Source: Burkholderia sp. IMCC1007 (lineage in GTDB: Bacteria; Pseudomonadota; Gammaproteobacteria; Burkholderiales; Burkholderiaceae). From it: a stretch of DNA of 64,000 nucleotides. This document shows positions 32,815 through 41,404 of the stretch, one piece after another. The translations under genes and the position numbers were made by a program. Every line of letters begins with the position of its first letter. The stretch's first letter is position 1. The notes under the pieces were generated by a model. That model was not told the origin of the DNA. It saw nothing but the letters and a program-made list of their open reading frames with translations, and did no database searches. Location of the stretch: NCBI RefSeq assembly GCF_027257875.1, contig NZ_JAPVQY010000038.1:18417-82416 (forward strand), written 5' to 3'.

Positions 32815-32858
32815 ATCGAGATCGGAATCCTGTGAACGTGATCAACGTCACAGCCCGA
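32781..32858 (-). ncRNA. Possible small RNA in the DUF1289/EamA spacer
   Basis: On the minus strand a TATGAT -10-like hexamer (32859-32864) precedes ~70 nt that end in the strong terminator at 32781-32814. An imperfect dyad (TGTGA...TCACA, 32831-32852) and a perfect 18-bp palindrome GCGACGCTGCAGCGTCGC (32868-32885) lie next to it. The -35 is poor. Speculative: it may simply be the 3' end of the EamA transcript. Confidence 0.2.
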
Positions 32859-33045
32859 ATCATACGAGCGACGCTGCAGCGTCGCATCGGGTGTTTCCCT
32901 ACAACTTCTTACAGCGTTTCTCACGCACGCGCGCAGGCCGCCTGCGCGCGCATTCTTCGATGCCCCGCGGCAGCCGCGACGCACCGTCCGCACGAGCCGT
33001 GGCAGCGCACCGTGATGAATCGTAGCGGCAAACCAAACGCGCGTT

Positions 33046-33948
33046 TCAGTTCCGCACCGCCGCGCGACGCGCGGGCACGATGCGCCAGCCGAGGTTCACG
33101 CCGGCCGCCGCGAGCAGGATCAGGAGCGCGCCGAACACCTGCGTCCACGCAAGCGTCTGCCCGAACGCGACGCGATCGACGATGATCGCGACGACCGGAT
33201 AGACGAACGACAGCGCGCCCGTCATCGCGACCGGCAGCTTCTGGATCGCGCCGTACAGCAGCACGTACATCAGCCCCGTGTTCACGACACCGAGCACGAC
33301 GAGATCGAGCCACTGCACGGGCGTCGCGGGCAACGTGCCGAACTGCGCGAACGGCGCGAGCAGCACGATGCCGAGGCCGGCCTGCAGCAGCGCGAGCAGA
33401 TGCGGCGGCGTGCCCTTCAGGTGCTTCGTGACGATCGACGACACGGCGTACAGGAACGCCGCGCCGAGCGACAGCGCGACGCCTTCGAGGTATTCGCCGG
33501 GCACCGCGAGCACGGCGGGCTCGACGCGCACCACGCACACGAGCCCGACGAAGGCGAGCGCGAGCCACGCGATCGTCGACGCGCCGATCCGTTCGCGGAA
33601 CACGATCGCGCCCAGCGCGACGAGCATGAACGGCTGCGTGTTGTAGACGGCGGTCGCCATCGAGATCGACGCGCGCGAATAGGCGGCGAACAGCAGCAGC
33701 CAGTTCGCGACGATCGCGACGCTGCCGAGCGTCGCGAGCGCGAGCATGCGCGGCGAGAACAGCGCGCGGCGCAGGAAGCCGAGCGCCGCGCAGACGATCG
33801 CGAGCGTCGCCGCACCGAACAGGCAGCGGAAGAACACGACATTGGTGAGCGGCTGCTGCGACGACATCACCAGCCAGCCGATCGTGCCGGACATCATCAT
33901 CGCGACGACCATCTCGGCGGCGCCGCGGCGGGTTTCGTTCGAGGCCAT
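33046..33948 (-). CDS. EamA/DMT-family transporter
   Basis: 300 residues, ten predicted membrane helices in two EamA repeats. First repeat: AMMMSGTIGWLVMSSQQ, VVFFRCLFGAATLAIV, SRASISMATAVYNTQPFMLVALGAIVFRERI; second: GEYLEGVALSLGAAFLYAVS, LSFVYPVVAIIVDRVAFGQTL. Likely exporter of a metabolite or amino acid. The second of two adjacent ATGs is chosen, since GGAG lies 6 nt ahead of it. Divergent from an Lrp-type gene 113 bp away, the typical setting for an amino-acid exporter controlled by Lrp. Confidence 0.9.
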   Translation of the reverse strand: MASNETRRGAAEMVVAMMMSGTIGWLVMSSQQPLTNVVFFRCLFGAATLAIVCAALGFLRRALFSPRMLALATLGSVAIVANWLLLFAAYSRASISMATAVYNTQPFMLVALGAIVFRERIGASTIAWLALAFVGLVCVVRVEPAVLAVPGEYLEGVALSLGAAFLYAVSSIVTKHLKGTPPHLLALLQAGLGIVLLAPFAQFGTLPATPVQWLDLVVLGVVNTGLMYVLLYGAIQKLPVAMTGALSFVYPVVAIIVDRVAFGQTLAWTQVFGALLILLAAAGVNLGWRIVPARRAAVRN

Positions 33949-34061
33949 CATGGACTCCGTTCGACGAGAGAAGATGACTTCGATTCTAGAAACTTGCCTT
34001 CCGCGCTTCCACGGCTAAACTGAAGCGAAACAGCCGATTCACCTTCGAAAGCAAAGCGATC

Positions 34062-34553
34062 ATGCCGAAACGCCTTTCCCCGCCCGCCGTCGCGTCGCTT
34101 GACGCGACCGACCGCGCGATCCTTGCCGCACTCGCCGAGGATGCCCGCGTCGCGACCAGCGAGCTGGCGCGCCAGATCGGGCTGTCGGCGCCCGCCACGG
34201 CGGACCGCGTGCGGCGGCTCGAAGCGCAAGGCGTGATCGCCGGCTTCACCGTCGAGCTCGACCCGCGCGCGCTCGGCTACACGCTGCAGGCGATCGTCCG
34301 CGTGAAGCCGCTGCCGGGGCAGCTGCATCTGGTCGAGGAGGTATTGCGGCGGATTCCGGAATTCGTCGAATGCGACAAGGTGACCGGCGACGACTGTTTC
34401 ATCTGCCGGCTCTACCTGCGCACGATCGAACAGCTCGACGACATCCTCGCGAAGGTGACCGAGCGTGCGGAAACGAGCACGGCGATCGTGAAATCGACGC
34501 CCGTGCCGCGCCGCCTGCCGCCGCTCGCCGGAGACGACGCCGCGCACCGCTGA
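34062..34553 (+). CDS. Lrp/AsnC-family transcriptional regulator
   Basis: 163 residues. HTH at 12-70: LDATDRAILAALAEDARVAT, SELARQIGLSAPATADRVRRLEAQGVI; then the RAM ligand domain with GYTLQAIVRVKPLPGQL and VTGDDCFICRLYLRTIEQLDDIL. Probably regulates itself and the divergent EamA exporter gene in response to an amino acid. The C-terminus is followed by a short tandem repeat. Confidence 0.92.
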   Translation: MPKRLSPPAVASLDATDRAILAALAEDARVATSELARQIGLSAPATADRVRRLEAQGVIAGFTVELDPRALGYTLQAIVRVKPLPGQLHLVEEVLRRIPEFVECDKVTGDDCFICRLYLRTIEQLDDILAKVTERAETSTAIVKSTPVPRRLPPLAGDDAAHR

Positions 34554-34568
34554 ACGCCGGACGCGCGG

Positions 34569-34642
34569 CGCCGAGGTTCCGCCGAGGTTCCGCCTGAGTT
34601 CCGCCGGGTTCCGCCGGGTTCCACCGAGGCTCCACCGGCGCC
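34569..34642. repeat. Degenerate 10-11-bp tandem repeat
   Basis: About six units of CGCCGAGGTTC with variants CGCCTGAGTTC, CGCCGGGTTC (twice) and CACCGAGGCTC, flanked on both sides by GGCGCC. It fills the short gap between the convergent Lrp and hydrolase stop codons. No T tract, so it is not an ordinary terminator. Confidence 0.8.
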
Positions 34643-34644
34643 GT

Positions 34645-35541
34645 TTACGCAGCCGCGTCGCGCGCCTCGAAGAACGCGAGCAGCTCGTCGACCAGCTCGT
34701 CGGGCGCTTCTTCCGGAATGTAGTGCCCGCACTCGAGCGCGCGGCCGCTGACGTCGCGCGCGACCCGCCGCCATTCGTCGAGCGGATCGAAGCACCGGCC
34801 GACGATCCCGTTAGCGCCCCACAGCACGCGCAGCGGACACGCGACCTTGTTGCCGCGCTCGAGATCCGCGCGGTCGTGTTCGAGATCGATCGTCGCCGAA
34901 GCGCGGTAGTCCTCGCACATCGCATGCACGGCGCCCGGCTGCGCGAGCGCGGCGCGATAGGCGGCGAGCGCTTCCGGCGCGAACGGCGCGAGGCCGGCCG
35001 AACGGTTGCCCATCACGCGCTCGATGTACGCGTCGGTACGGCCTTCGATCAGCGATTCGGGCAGCGGCTCCGGCTGGATCAGGAAGAACCAGTGGAAATA
35101 CGCGGTCGCGAACGCGCGATCGGTTTTCTCGTACATCGCGAGCGTCGGCGCGATGTCGAGCAGCATCATCCGCTCGACGGCCGCCGGGTGATCGAGCGCG
35201 AGCCGGTGCGCGACGCGCGCGCCGCGATCGTGCGCGCACACGTGGAATTGCTCGAAGCCGAAATGCCGCATCACGGCGACCTGGTCGGCCGCCATCGCGC
35301 GTTTCGAATAACGCGCGTGCTGCGCGTCGCTCGGCGGCTTGCCCGACGCGCCGTAGCCGCGCAAGTCGGTCGCGATCACGGTGAAATGGCTGGCCAGCGT
35401 CGCGGCGACGCGATGCCAGATCATGTGGGTCTGCGGATGGCCGTGCAGCAGCAGAAGCGGCGGCCCCGCGCCACCTTTGACACCAAAGATTTCCGTGTCC
35501 TGCACTGTCACGCGAAACGGTGCAAACGCCTCAAACGACAT
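34645..35541 (-). CDS. Alpha/beta hydrolase of the fluoroacetate dehalogenase group
   Basis: 298 residues, the length of DehH1/FAcD enzymes. Oxyanion region LLHGHPQTHMIWHRVA; nucleophile aspartate with the carboxylate-binding arginines in CAHDRGARVAHRLALDHP; second aspartate in MMLLDIAPTLAMYE; halide pocket pair in AYFHWFFLIQPEPLPE; CEDYRASATIDLEHD; catalytic histidine in LECGHYIPEEAPDE. These match the residues known to act on fluoroacetate, so 2-haloacid hydrolysis is plausible, though epoxide or ester hydrolysis cannot be excluded. Single gene; no haloacid permease nearby. Confidence 0.8.
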   Translation of the reverse strand: MSFEAFAPFRVTVQDTEIFGVKGGAGPPLLLLHGHPQTHMIWHRVAATLASHFTVIATDLRGYGASGKPPSDAQHARYSKRAMAADQVAVMRHFGFEQFHVCAHDRGARVAHRLALDHPAAVERMMLLDIAPTLAMYEKTDRAFATAYFHWFFLIQPEPLPESLIEGRTDAYIERVMGNRSAGLAPFAPEALAAYRAALAQPGAVHAMCEDYRASATIDLEHDRADLERGNKVACPLRVLWGANGIVGRCFDPLDEWRRVARDVSGRALECGHYIPEEAPDELVDELLAFFEARDAAA

Positions 35542-35819
35542 GATGTGTTTCTCGTTGGTCTGTTATGGCGATCATTGTAGGAGCGCCGGCCCGGATTCAG
35601 CGCGCGGCAGATGCCCGAAAACGTAGAAACAGAACACTCCCTCGATTGTCGCCATGCCGCGCATTTTGCTAAGCTCGCGTAGAATCGCACGACCGTTCGT
35701 ATTAATATCGACACACCGTCGTACAGGTACACTCGACACACCGTTCGATCGCCAAGCATGAAGCCGGCGTCGGCGCGACCGCGCCGCGTCCGGCCGCCCC
35801 TCGAGACTGGAGACACCCC
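35542..35819. promoter_or_regulatory. Divergent control region upstream of the nitronate monooxygenase gene
   Basis: 278 bp, clearly less GC-rich near 35695-35710 (TATTAATAT). TCGACACACCGT occurs twice, at 35708-35719 and 35733-35744, 25 bp apart, just downstream of that AT patch; such direct repeats often bind a regulator. The nitronate monooxygenase start is preceded by CTGGAGACACC. Confidence 0.45.
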
Positions 35820-36779
35820 ATGGCATTGCCCGCCGTCCTGCAGAATCTGACGCTGCCCGTCATCGCGTCGCCGATGTTCATCGTCAGCTACCCCGAACTC
35901 GTGCTCGCGCAATGCAAGGCGGGTATCGTCGGGTCATTTCCCGCGCTCAACGCCCGTCCGGCCGAACTGCTGGACGAGTGGCTCACGCAGATCCAGTCCG
36001 AGCTCGCCGACCACAAGGCGAAGCACCCGGACGCGGTGATCGGCCCGATCGCGGTCAACCAGATCGTCCACCAGTCCAACGTACGGCTCGAGCATGACGT
36101 GCGCGTGTGCGTCGAGCACAAGGTGCCGATCTTCATCACGAGCCTGCGCGCGCCGGCGCGCGAGATCGTCGACGCGGTGCACAGCTACGGCGGCATCGTG
36201 CTGCACGACGTGATCAACCTGCGCCACGCGCAGAAGGCGCTCGAGGCCGGCGTCGACGGGCTGATCCTGGTGGCGGCCGGCGCCGGCGGCCACGCGGGCA
36301 CGACCTCGCCGTTCGCGCTCGTCGGCGAAGTGCGCAAGATGTTCGACGGCCCGATCGTGCTGTCCGGCGCAATCGCGAACGGCGGCTCGATCCTCGCCGC
36401 GCAGGCGATGGGCGCCGACTTCGCGTACATGGGCACGCGCTTCATCGCGACGCAGGAAGCGCACGCGGTCGAGGACTACAAGCACGCGATCGTCAACGCG
36501 AAATCGTCCGACATCATCTATACGAACCTCTTCACGGGCGTGCACGGCAACTACATCCGCGAGAGCATCGAGAAAGCCGGCCTCGATCCGGACGCGCTGC
36601 CGGAATCCGACAAGTCGAAGATGAATTTCGGCGGCGACAAGGCGAAGGCGTGGAAGGACATCTGGGGCGCGGGCCAGGGCGTCGGCCTGATGGACGACCT
36701 GCCGAGCGTCGGCGCGCTCGTCGAGCGGCTCAAGCGCGAATACGACGACGCGAAGGCGCGGCTCGGGATCCCGCGGTGA
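35820..36779 (+). CDS. Nitronate monooxygenase family protein
   Basis: 319 residues, FMN-dependent TIM barrel formerly called 2-nitropropane dioxygenase. Oxidises alkyl nitronates such as propionate-3-nitronate; some relatives are enoyl reductases. Landmarks: LPVIASPMFIVSYPELVLAQCKAG, the phosphate-binding GLILVAAGAGGHAGTTSPFAL (active-site histidine in GGHAG), IVLSGAIANGGSILAAQAMGADFAYMGTRF and SDIIYTNLFTGVHGNYI. Single gene ending in a bidirectional terminator. Confidence 0.9.
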   Translation: MALPAVLQNLTLPVIASPMFIVSYPELVLAQCKAGIVGSFPALNARPAELLDEWLTQIQSELADHKAKHPDAVIGPIAVNQIVHQSNVRLEHDVRVCVEHKVPIFITSLRAPAREIVDAVHSYGGIVLHDVINLRHAQKALEAGVDGLILVAAGAGGHAGTTSPFALVGEVRKMFDGPIVLSGAIANGGSILAAQAMGADFAYMGTRFIATQEAHAVEDYKHAIVNAKSSDIIYTNLFTGVHGNYIRESIEKAGLDPDALPESDKSKMNFGGDKAKAWKDIWGAGQGVGLMDDLPSVGALVERLKREYDDAKARLGIPR

Positions 36780-36830
36780 CGCACGCGGCGGCGGGCCGCT
36801 CCGCCGCCGAGCACGGGGTCTCACCAAACG

Positions 36831-36864
36831 AAAAAGCGCGAACCGCAACGGCTCGCGCTTTTTT
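36831..36864. terminator. Bidirectional terminator
   Basis: AAAAAGCGCGA pairs with TCGCGCTTTTTT around an 11-nt loop. It sits between the convergent nitronate monooxygenase and LysR genes. Confidence 0.9.
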
Positions 36865-36893
36865 CACGTCCGCACGCAGGCGGCCCGCACCGG

Positions 36894-37856
36894 TCAGCCC
36901 GCGCGCTTGATCCGCGTGATCGGCAGCACGCGCAGGCGCGCCTCGATCGACGGGCACAGCGACTCGCCTTCGAAACGCGCGGCGAGGAAGTCGACGAACG
37001 AACGCACCTTCGCGGACACGTGGCGGCGGCTCGCGTACACCGCGTAGATCGGCGCCTCGTGCGGCGGCACGGCGTCGAGCAGCACCGGCACGAGCCGGCC
37101 CGATTCGATGTCGTCGCCGACCACCTCGGTGCCGAGCAGCGCGATGCCCGCGCCCGCGAGCACGGCCGCGCGCAGCCCTTCGAGATGGTTCACGATCAGG
37201 TTGCCGCTCAGGTTCACGCGCGACGCGGCGGCCGCGTCGATCACGAGCGAATCGAGCATCGTCGAATTCGAATCGCGCCGCAGGTAATTGTGGTGCGCGA
37301 GATCGGCGATCGTCTGCGGCGTGCCGTGCTTCCCGAGATACTCGGGCGACGCGACCAGCAGGATGTGCGCGGTCGCGATCTGCCGCGCGACCAGCGACGA
37401 CGACTTCAAGCCGTTCGGGGCCGCGCGGACCGCGACGTCGTAGCCTTCCTCGATGAGGTCGACCACGCGATCGGACAGCGTCATGTCGACGGTCACGTCG
37501 GGGAAGCGGCCCGCGTACTCGGTGACCGCCTGCATCACGTGCCGCAATCCGAACGCGGACAGCGACGTCACGCGCAAGCGGCCCTGCGGCACGACGCTCG
37601 CGGCGCCGACCGCCTGTCCGGCTTCGTCGAGTTCCGACAGCGCCTGCACGAGGCGCTCATAGTATTCGCGTCCCGCCTCGGTCGGCGCGACACGTCGTGT
37701 CGTGCGATGCAGCAGCCGCGCGCCGAGCTGCTGCTCGAGATGCATCACGTGCTTGCTCGCCATCGCGGCCGACATCTGCATGCGCTCGGCCGCGCCGACG
37801 AAGCTGCCCACTTCGACGACGTAGCGAAACACATTCATGCTGACGAGGGTATCCAT
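36894..37856 (-). CDS. LysR-family regulator, CrgA/PecT-like group
   Basis: 320 residues from MDTLVSMNVFRYVVEVGSFVGAAERMQMS; HTH continues AAMASKHVMHLEQQLGARLLHRTTRRVAPTEAGREYYERL, the pattern of the large DsdA/CrgA-like LysR group that often acts on neighbouring oxidoreductase or transporter genes. The effector domain includes GRLRVTSLSAFGLRHVMQAV and VRAAPNGLKSSSLVARQI. A start 11 codons upstream is possible. Stands between the nitronate monooxygenase and a porin gene; target unknown. Confidence 0.9.
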   Translation of the reverse strand: MDTLVSMNVFRYVVEVGSFVGAAERMQMSAAMASKHVMHLEQQLGARLLHRTTRRVAPTEAGREYYERLVQALSELDEAGQAVGAASVVPQGRLRVTSLSAFGLRHVMQAVTEYAGRFPDVTVDMTLSDRVVDLIEEGYDVAVRAAPNGLKSSSLVARQIATAHILLVASPEYLGKHGTPQTIADLAHHNYLRRDSNSTMLDSLVIDAAAASRVNLSGNLIVNHLEGLRAAVLAGAGIALLGTEVVGDDIESGRLVPVLLDAVPPHEAPIYAVYASRRHVSAKVRSFVDFLAARFEGESLCPSIEARLRVLPITRIKRAG

Positions 37857-37938
37857 CGAACTAGCTCGCAATTCCTGGGAATCATGCAATTACGAGATAG
37901 GGTAACAAAGGCGAGGAAACAAAAACGTCAACAAACGC

Positions 37939-37965
37939 AAAACGGCGCCGCAAATGGCGGCGCCG
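37939..37965 (-). terminator. Terminator of the porin gene
   Basis: CGGCGCCGC pairs with GCGGCGCCG around five bases; on the minus strand TTTT follows, with a second T run ten bases further. It lies ~60 bp past the porin stop codon. Confidence 0.8.
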
Positions 37966-38024
37966 ATGGGGGGTCAACTGTCGGACGAATGCGCGAAAGG
38001 CTCGCGCGTCCCCCGACCGAATCG

Positions 38025-39101
38025 TCAGAACTTCGCGCGGATGCCTGCGCCGAACGTGTTGCCGCTCGACAGGCCGCTGATGTGGTCGTTCATGTAGGCG
38101 GCGTAGACGTCCGTGCGCTTGGACAGCGGATAGTCGTAGCCGACGGCCCAGGTCTGGCGCGTCTGGTCGAGGCCGCCCGCGTCGCGCGAATACGCGTACG
38201 ACGCCATCGCGTTGCCGACGCCGAGCGGCACCGACACGCCGCCCTGCGCGGTGTTCACGTGCCAGCTGCCCGCGACCTGGTCATTCTTCGTATACATGTA
38301 CTGGCCGAACAGCTTCACGTACTTCAGGTCGTAGGTCGCGCCGACCAGGCCGATGCCCTGGCTCTTCATGCCGGTCACGAGCGCGCTCAGATCCTGCGGA
38401 CCGTTGTTGAAGTTCACGTACTGGTAGACGGCAGTCGCCGCGAACGCACCGTTCGCGTAGTTGAACTGCGCGCTCCACTTCTTCGAGCGGTTGTCGCCGG
38501 CCTGGTTGCCGAGCGCGTACATCGCGCCGAAATTCAGGCCGCCGAACGAAGGCGACGTGTAGGACAGCGCGTTGTTCCAGCCCGAATCGCCGACCGCGCC
38601 CTGGTCGCTCGGATAGGTCGGAAACGTGCCGAGGCCGAGGAACACGTGGTACACCATCGGCGAGAAGGTGTACGAGTCGTAGAACGGGTTGAACAGGATC
38701 GTCGACAGGAACAGATGCGTCGTCAGACGCCCCGCCGTCACCGTGCCGAACGGCGCGCTGATGCCGACGTATGCGTTGCGCGCGAAGAACGTGTCGCCCT
38801 GGAAGCGGCCGTACTGGCCGTTCTGTGCGCGGAAGAAGCTCTCCAGCGTGAAGATCGCCTTGTAGCCGCCGCCCAGATCCTCGGCACCGTGCATGCCCCA
38901 GTACGACGTCGACATCCCGCCGCCGCTCACGTTCCATGCGCGATCGCCGCCCGGGAACTTGGTCGCGCCGACCCATTCGTCCACCTGACCGTAGAGCGAA
39001 ACGCTCGACTGCGCGTAGACGGGTGCGGCTGCCGCCACGCAGGCGGCTGCGGCGATCAGCTTGACGGACGTGCGGGACGCACGGCGGGCGAATGCTTTCA
39101 T
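38025..39101 (-). CDS. Outer-membrane general porin
   Basis: 358 residues. Signal peptide MKAFARRASRTSVKLIAAAA to ...APVYA, then QSSVSLYGQVDEWVGATKF, the usual first strand of Burkholderia porins, and a terminal GAGIRAKF whose last phenylalanine is required for outer-membrane insertion. The middle has alternating strands (FTLESFFRAQNGQYGRFQGDTFFARNAYVGI) and the aromatic-rich constriction region. Trimeric 16-strand barrel expected; specificity unknown. ATG follows CTGGAGATC. Confidence 0.92.
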   Translation of the reverse strand: MKAFARRASRTSVKLIAAAACVAAAAPVYAQSSVSLYGQVDEWVGATKFPGGDRAWNVSGGGMSTSYWGMHGAEDLGGGYKAIFTLESFFRAQNGQYGRFQGDTFFARNAYVGISAPFGTVTAGRLTTHLFLSTILFNPFYDSYTFSPMVYHVFLGLGTFPTYPSDQGAVGDSGWNNALSYTSPSFGGLNFGAMYALGNQAGDNRSKKWSAQFNYANGAFAATAVYQYVNFNNGPQDLSALVTGMKSQGIGLVGATYDLKYVKLFGQYMYTKNDQVAGSWHVNTAQGGVSVPLGVGNAMASYAYSRDAGGLDQTRQTWAVGYDYPLSKRTDVYAAYMNDHISGLSSGNTFGAGIRAKF

Positions 39102-39445
39102 GGGATCTCCAGGTTTTGTCGGATAGTCGATAAGTGGCGCGAGCGTTGTTGTTTGGAGCCGAGTGCTAGCGTCGTATGGGGCGCAGCCATCTTTACGGAT
39201 CATTGGTCCGGTCAAAATTGCGCACACTTATTGCGGGTATAGCGGCAGCCTTAACTTCGCGGAATTCATGCATGGGCCGACGCGGCGCGGCGGCCCCGCG
39301 CGATGCGGGCACGCGGCGGGACGGCCGCCTGGCGTGCGCGCGCCGGGCGCGAAAGATAGCGCAATGCGGCGGGAAAATCAGCGGAAATCTATGCGCGACT
39401 GTGGTGAATTCGCATCAGCCGGCGGGGGGACGAGCGCGCGGGCGC
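39102..39445. promoter_or_regulatory. Porin upstream region
   Basis: 344 bp without a gene between the porin start and the end of the next leftward gene. It must hold the porin promoter; an AT-richer part lies at 39190-39265. No motif stands out clearly. Confidence 0.4.
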
Positions 39446-39973
39446 TCAGTTTCGGTAGAACGGGGAGAAAAACGGCGAGTGTGCAGGCTCTTCCTGCGCG
39501 CGGGGCGGCGGCAGCGGGCGGCCGCCGCGCTCCTCGTTGTAGCGCGCGACGTCGGCACGGATCGAGCCGGCGCGCAGCGGCACGTTGCCGCCGCCGCCCG
39601 ACGGGCGCGGCATCTGGCGCGAATCGGCGCTGATCGGGCGATACGGGCTTTGTGCGGCGTAGTGGCCGTAGGACGGCGTCGGGCGCAGGCCCCAGCGCGA
39701 ACCGTAGCCGTTCACGCCGCCGGCACGGGCGCCGCCCGACGGCGCCGCGCGGCGCCAGACCGGCGCACCGCCGGCCGGCTGGCCGTACGCGTGCATGTCG
39801 CCACCGCCGAAACCGTGGGCGCCGAAACCGTGGCTGCCGAAGCCGTGGCCGCCGTACGCAAGACCGCCGCCGTGCGGCGGCTGTGCGAGCGCGAGCGGCA
39901 TCAGCAACGCACACAGCGCGCCTGCCACCCATCGTCCGACCTTCAGTTTCACCCGTTCCGTCATCACATTCAT
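39446..39973 (-). CDS. Exported Gly/His-rich hypothetical protein
   Basis: 175 residues from MNVMTERVKL. A signal peptide (VGRWVAGALCALLMPLALAQ, cut probably after ALA) precedes a glycine/histidine-rich run built of GGHGFG/SHGFG/AHGFG units (about residues 42-58), then a low-complexity region ending SPFFSPFYRN. No family recognised. The repeats suggest an exported structural or metal-binding protein. Codon use fits a real gene. The ATG context is weak; an ATG three codons later is possible. Confidence 0.65.
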   Translation of the reverse strand: MNVMTERVKLKVGRWVAGALCALLMPLALAQPPHGGGLAYGGHGFGSHGFGAHGFGGGDMHAYGQPAGGAPVWRRAAPSGGARAGGVNGYGSRWGLRPTPSYGHYAAQSPYRPISADSRQMPRPSGGGGNVPLRAGSIRADVARYNEERGGRPLPPPRAQEEPAHSPFFSPFYRN

Positions 39974-40310
39974 TGCCTGTTGCGGCGCGCTACCGACTGC
40001 TCCCGGCCAACGCAAGCCTTTCAGCAGTAATTTATGAGCGGTCCGAAACGGTGTCGAGCCAAAAAGTGTTAGGTCGCCGGCATCGGTGTAACACCATGTT
40101 ACTGCTAGGTTTTTTCACTTCCGGGGGCGTTTGTGGCAGAACATTCTTCCGCCGTCATGCGCCGCGGTGGCGTGTGCGAAGGCGCACCCCGACATGCATC
40201 TCGTTCATCAATCGATTCGCACAATGAATTTGTGTATTGAATGATCCGCCCGGACAATAACGCCATTCGCGCGCGCGGTGCGCGCGCACCGTTTCCGAAT
40301 CGAGTTCCAG
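39974..40310. promoter_or_regulatory. Divergent spacer upstream of the Gly-rich and SBF-like genes
   Basis: 337 bp, partly AT-richer. GTAAC-N5-GTTAC (40088-40102) and GGTGT-A-ACACC (40085-40095) overlap and may be a regulator site. No gene is evident. Confidence 0.4.
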
Positions 40311-41354
40311 ATGGCCCGTCCCCGTTTCCTTCCCGACAACTTCACGCTCGCGCTCGTCGGCACCGTCGTGCTCGCAAGCGTGCTGCCGTGTCGCGGCCCG
40401 GCCGCCCATGCGTTCAACTGGGCGACCAACATCGCCGTCGGCCTGCTGTTCTTCCTGCACGGCGCGAAGCTGTCGCGCGAAGCCGTCATCGCGGGCGCGA
40501 CGCATTGGCGGCTGCATGCGGTCGTGCTGCTCAGCACGTTCGCGCTGTTCCCCGTGCTCGGCCTCGTGCTGAAACCCGTGCTGCAGCCGCTCGTCACGCC
40601 GGCGCTGTATGCCGGCGTGCTGTTCCTGTGCACGCTGCCGTCGACGGTCCAGTCGTCGATCGCGTTCACGTCGATGGCGAAAGGCAACGTGCCGGCCGCC
40701 GTGTGCGCCGCGTCCGCGTCGAGCCTGCTCGGCATCTTCGTGACGCCGGCGCTCGTCGGGCTGATGATCACGTCGCAGCCGGGCGCGGCCGCCTCGCCGT
40801 GGAGCACCGTCGGCAGCATCGTGATGCAGCTGCTCGTGCCGTTCATCGCCGGCCAGTTGCTGCGGCCCGTGATCGGCGGCTGGATCGAGCGCAATCGCGG
40901 CGTGCTGCGCTTCGTCGATCAGGGCTCGATCCTGCTCGTCGTCTACGTCGCGTTCAGCGAGGCCGTGAACCAGGGGTTGTGGCACCAGATTCCGGCGCGC
41001 GCGCTCGGCGGCCTGCTGGTCGTCAACATCGTGCTGCTCGTGATCGCGCTGGTGCTGACCACCGTCGTCAGCAAGCGGCTCGGCTTCAACCGGGCCGACC
41101 AGATCACGATCATCTTCTGCGGGTCGAAGAAGAGCCTCGCGGCCGGCGTGCCGATGGCGAAGGTGATCTTCTCCGCGCAGGCGGTCGGCGCGATCGTGCT
41201 GCCGCTGATGCTGTTCCATCAGATCCAGCTGATGGCGTGCGCGGCGCTCGCGCAGCGCTGGGGCGCGCGCGACCTGAGCGGCGAGCAGGACGGCCAGGAT
41301 GGCGCGGTCGGGGCCGCCCGCCGGCGCGGAGCGCTGAACGCGGGCAAGCGCTGA
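40311..41354 (+). CDS. SBF-like (bile acid:Na+ symporter family) transporter
   Basis: 347 residues, about ten membrane helices. Begins MARPRFLPDNFTLALVGTVV; FNWATNIAVGLLFFLHGAKLSREA, LFLCTLPSTVQSSIAFTSMAKGN and FCGSKKSLAAGVPMAKVIF match the YfeH/SBF_like branch of the bile acid sodium symporter family. Physiological substrate unknown. The C-terminal ~35 residues are hydrophilic. A heptanucleotide array begins 50 bp after its stop. Confidence 0.9.
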   Translation: MARPRFLPDNFTLALVGTVVLASVLPCRGPAAHAFNWATNIAVGLLFFLHGAKLSREAVIAGATHWRLHAVVLLSTFALFPVLGLVLKPVLQPLVTPALYAGVLFLCTLPSTVQSSIAFTSMAKGNVPAAVCAASASSLLGIFVTPALVGLMITSQPGAAASPWSTVGSIVMQLLVPFIAGQLLRPVIGGWIERNRGVLRFVDQGSILLVVYVAFSEAVNQGLWHQIPARALGGLLVVNIVLLVIALVLTTVVSKRLGFNRADQITIIFCGSKKSLAAGVPMAKVIFSAQAVGAIVLPLMLFHQIQLMACAALAQRWGARDLSGEQDGQDGAVGAARRRGALNAGKR

Positions 41355-41404
41355 TCTGACGAGTGCGTCGCGGCTGTGGCCGGCCGCGCCCTTGGGCTTG
41401 TGGC

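Noticed and set aside
32831..32852. CRP site in the TGTGA/TCACA dyad
   Set aside because: The spacing between TGTGA and TCACA is 12 instead of 6 bases and no promoter fits it; noted only as a hairpin.
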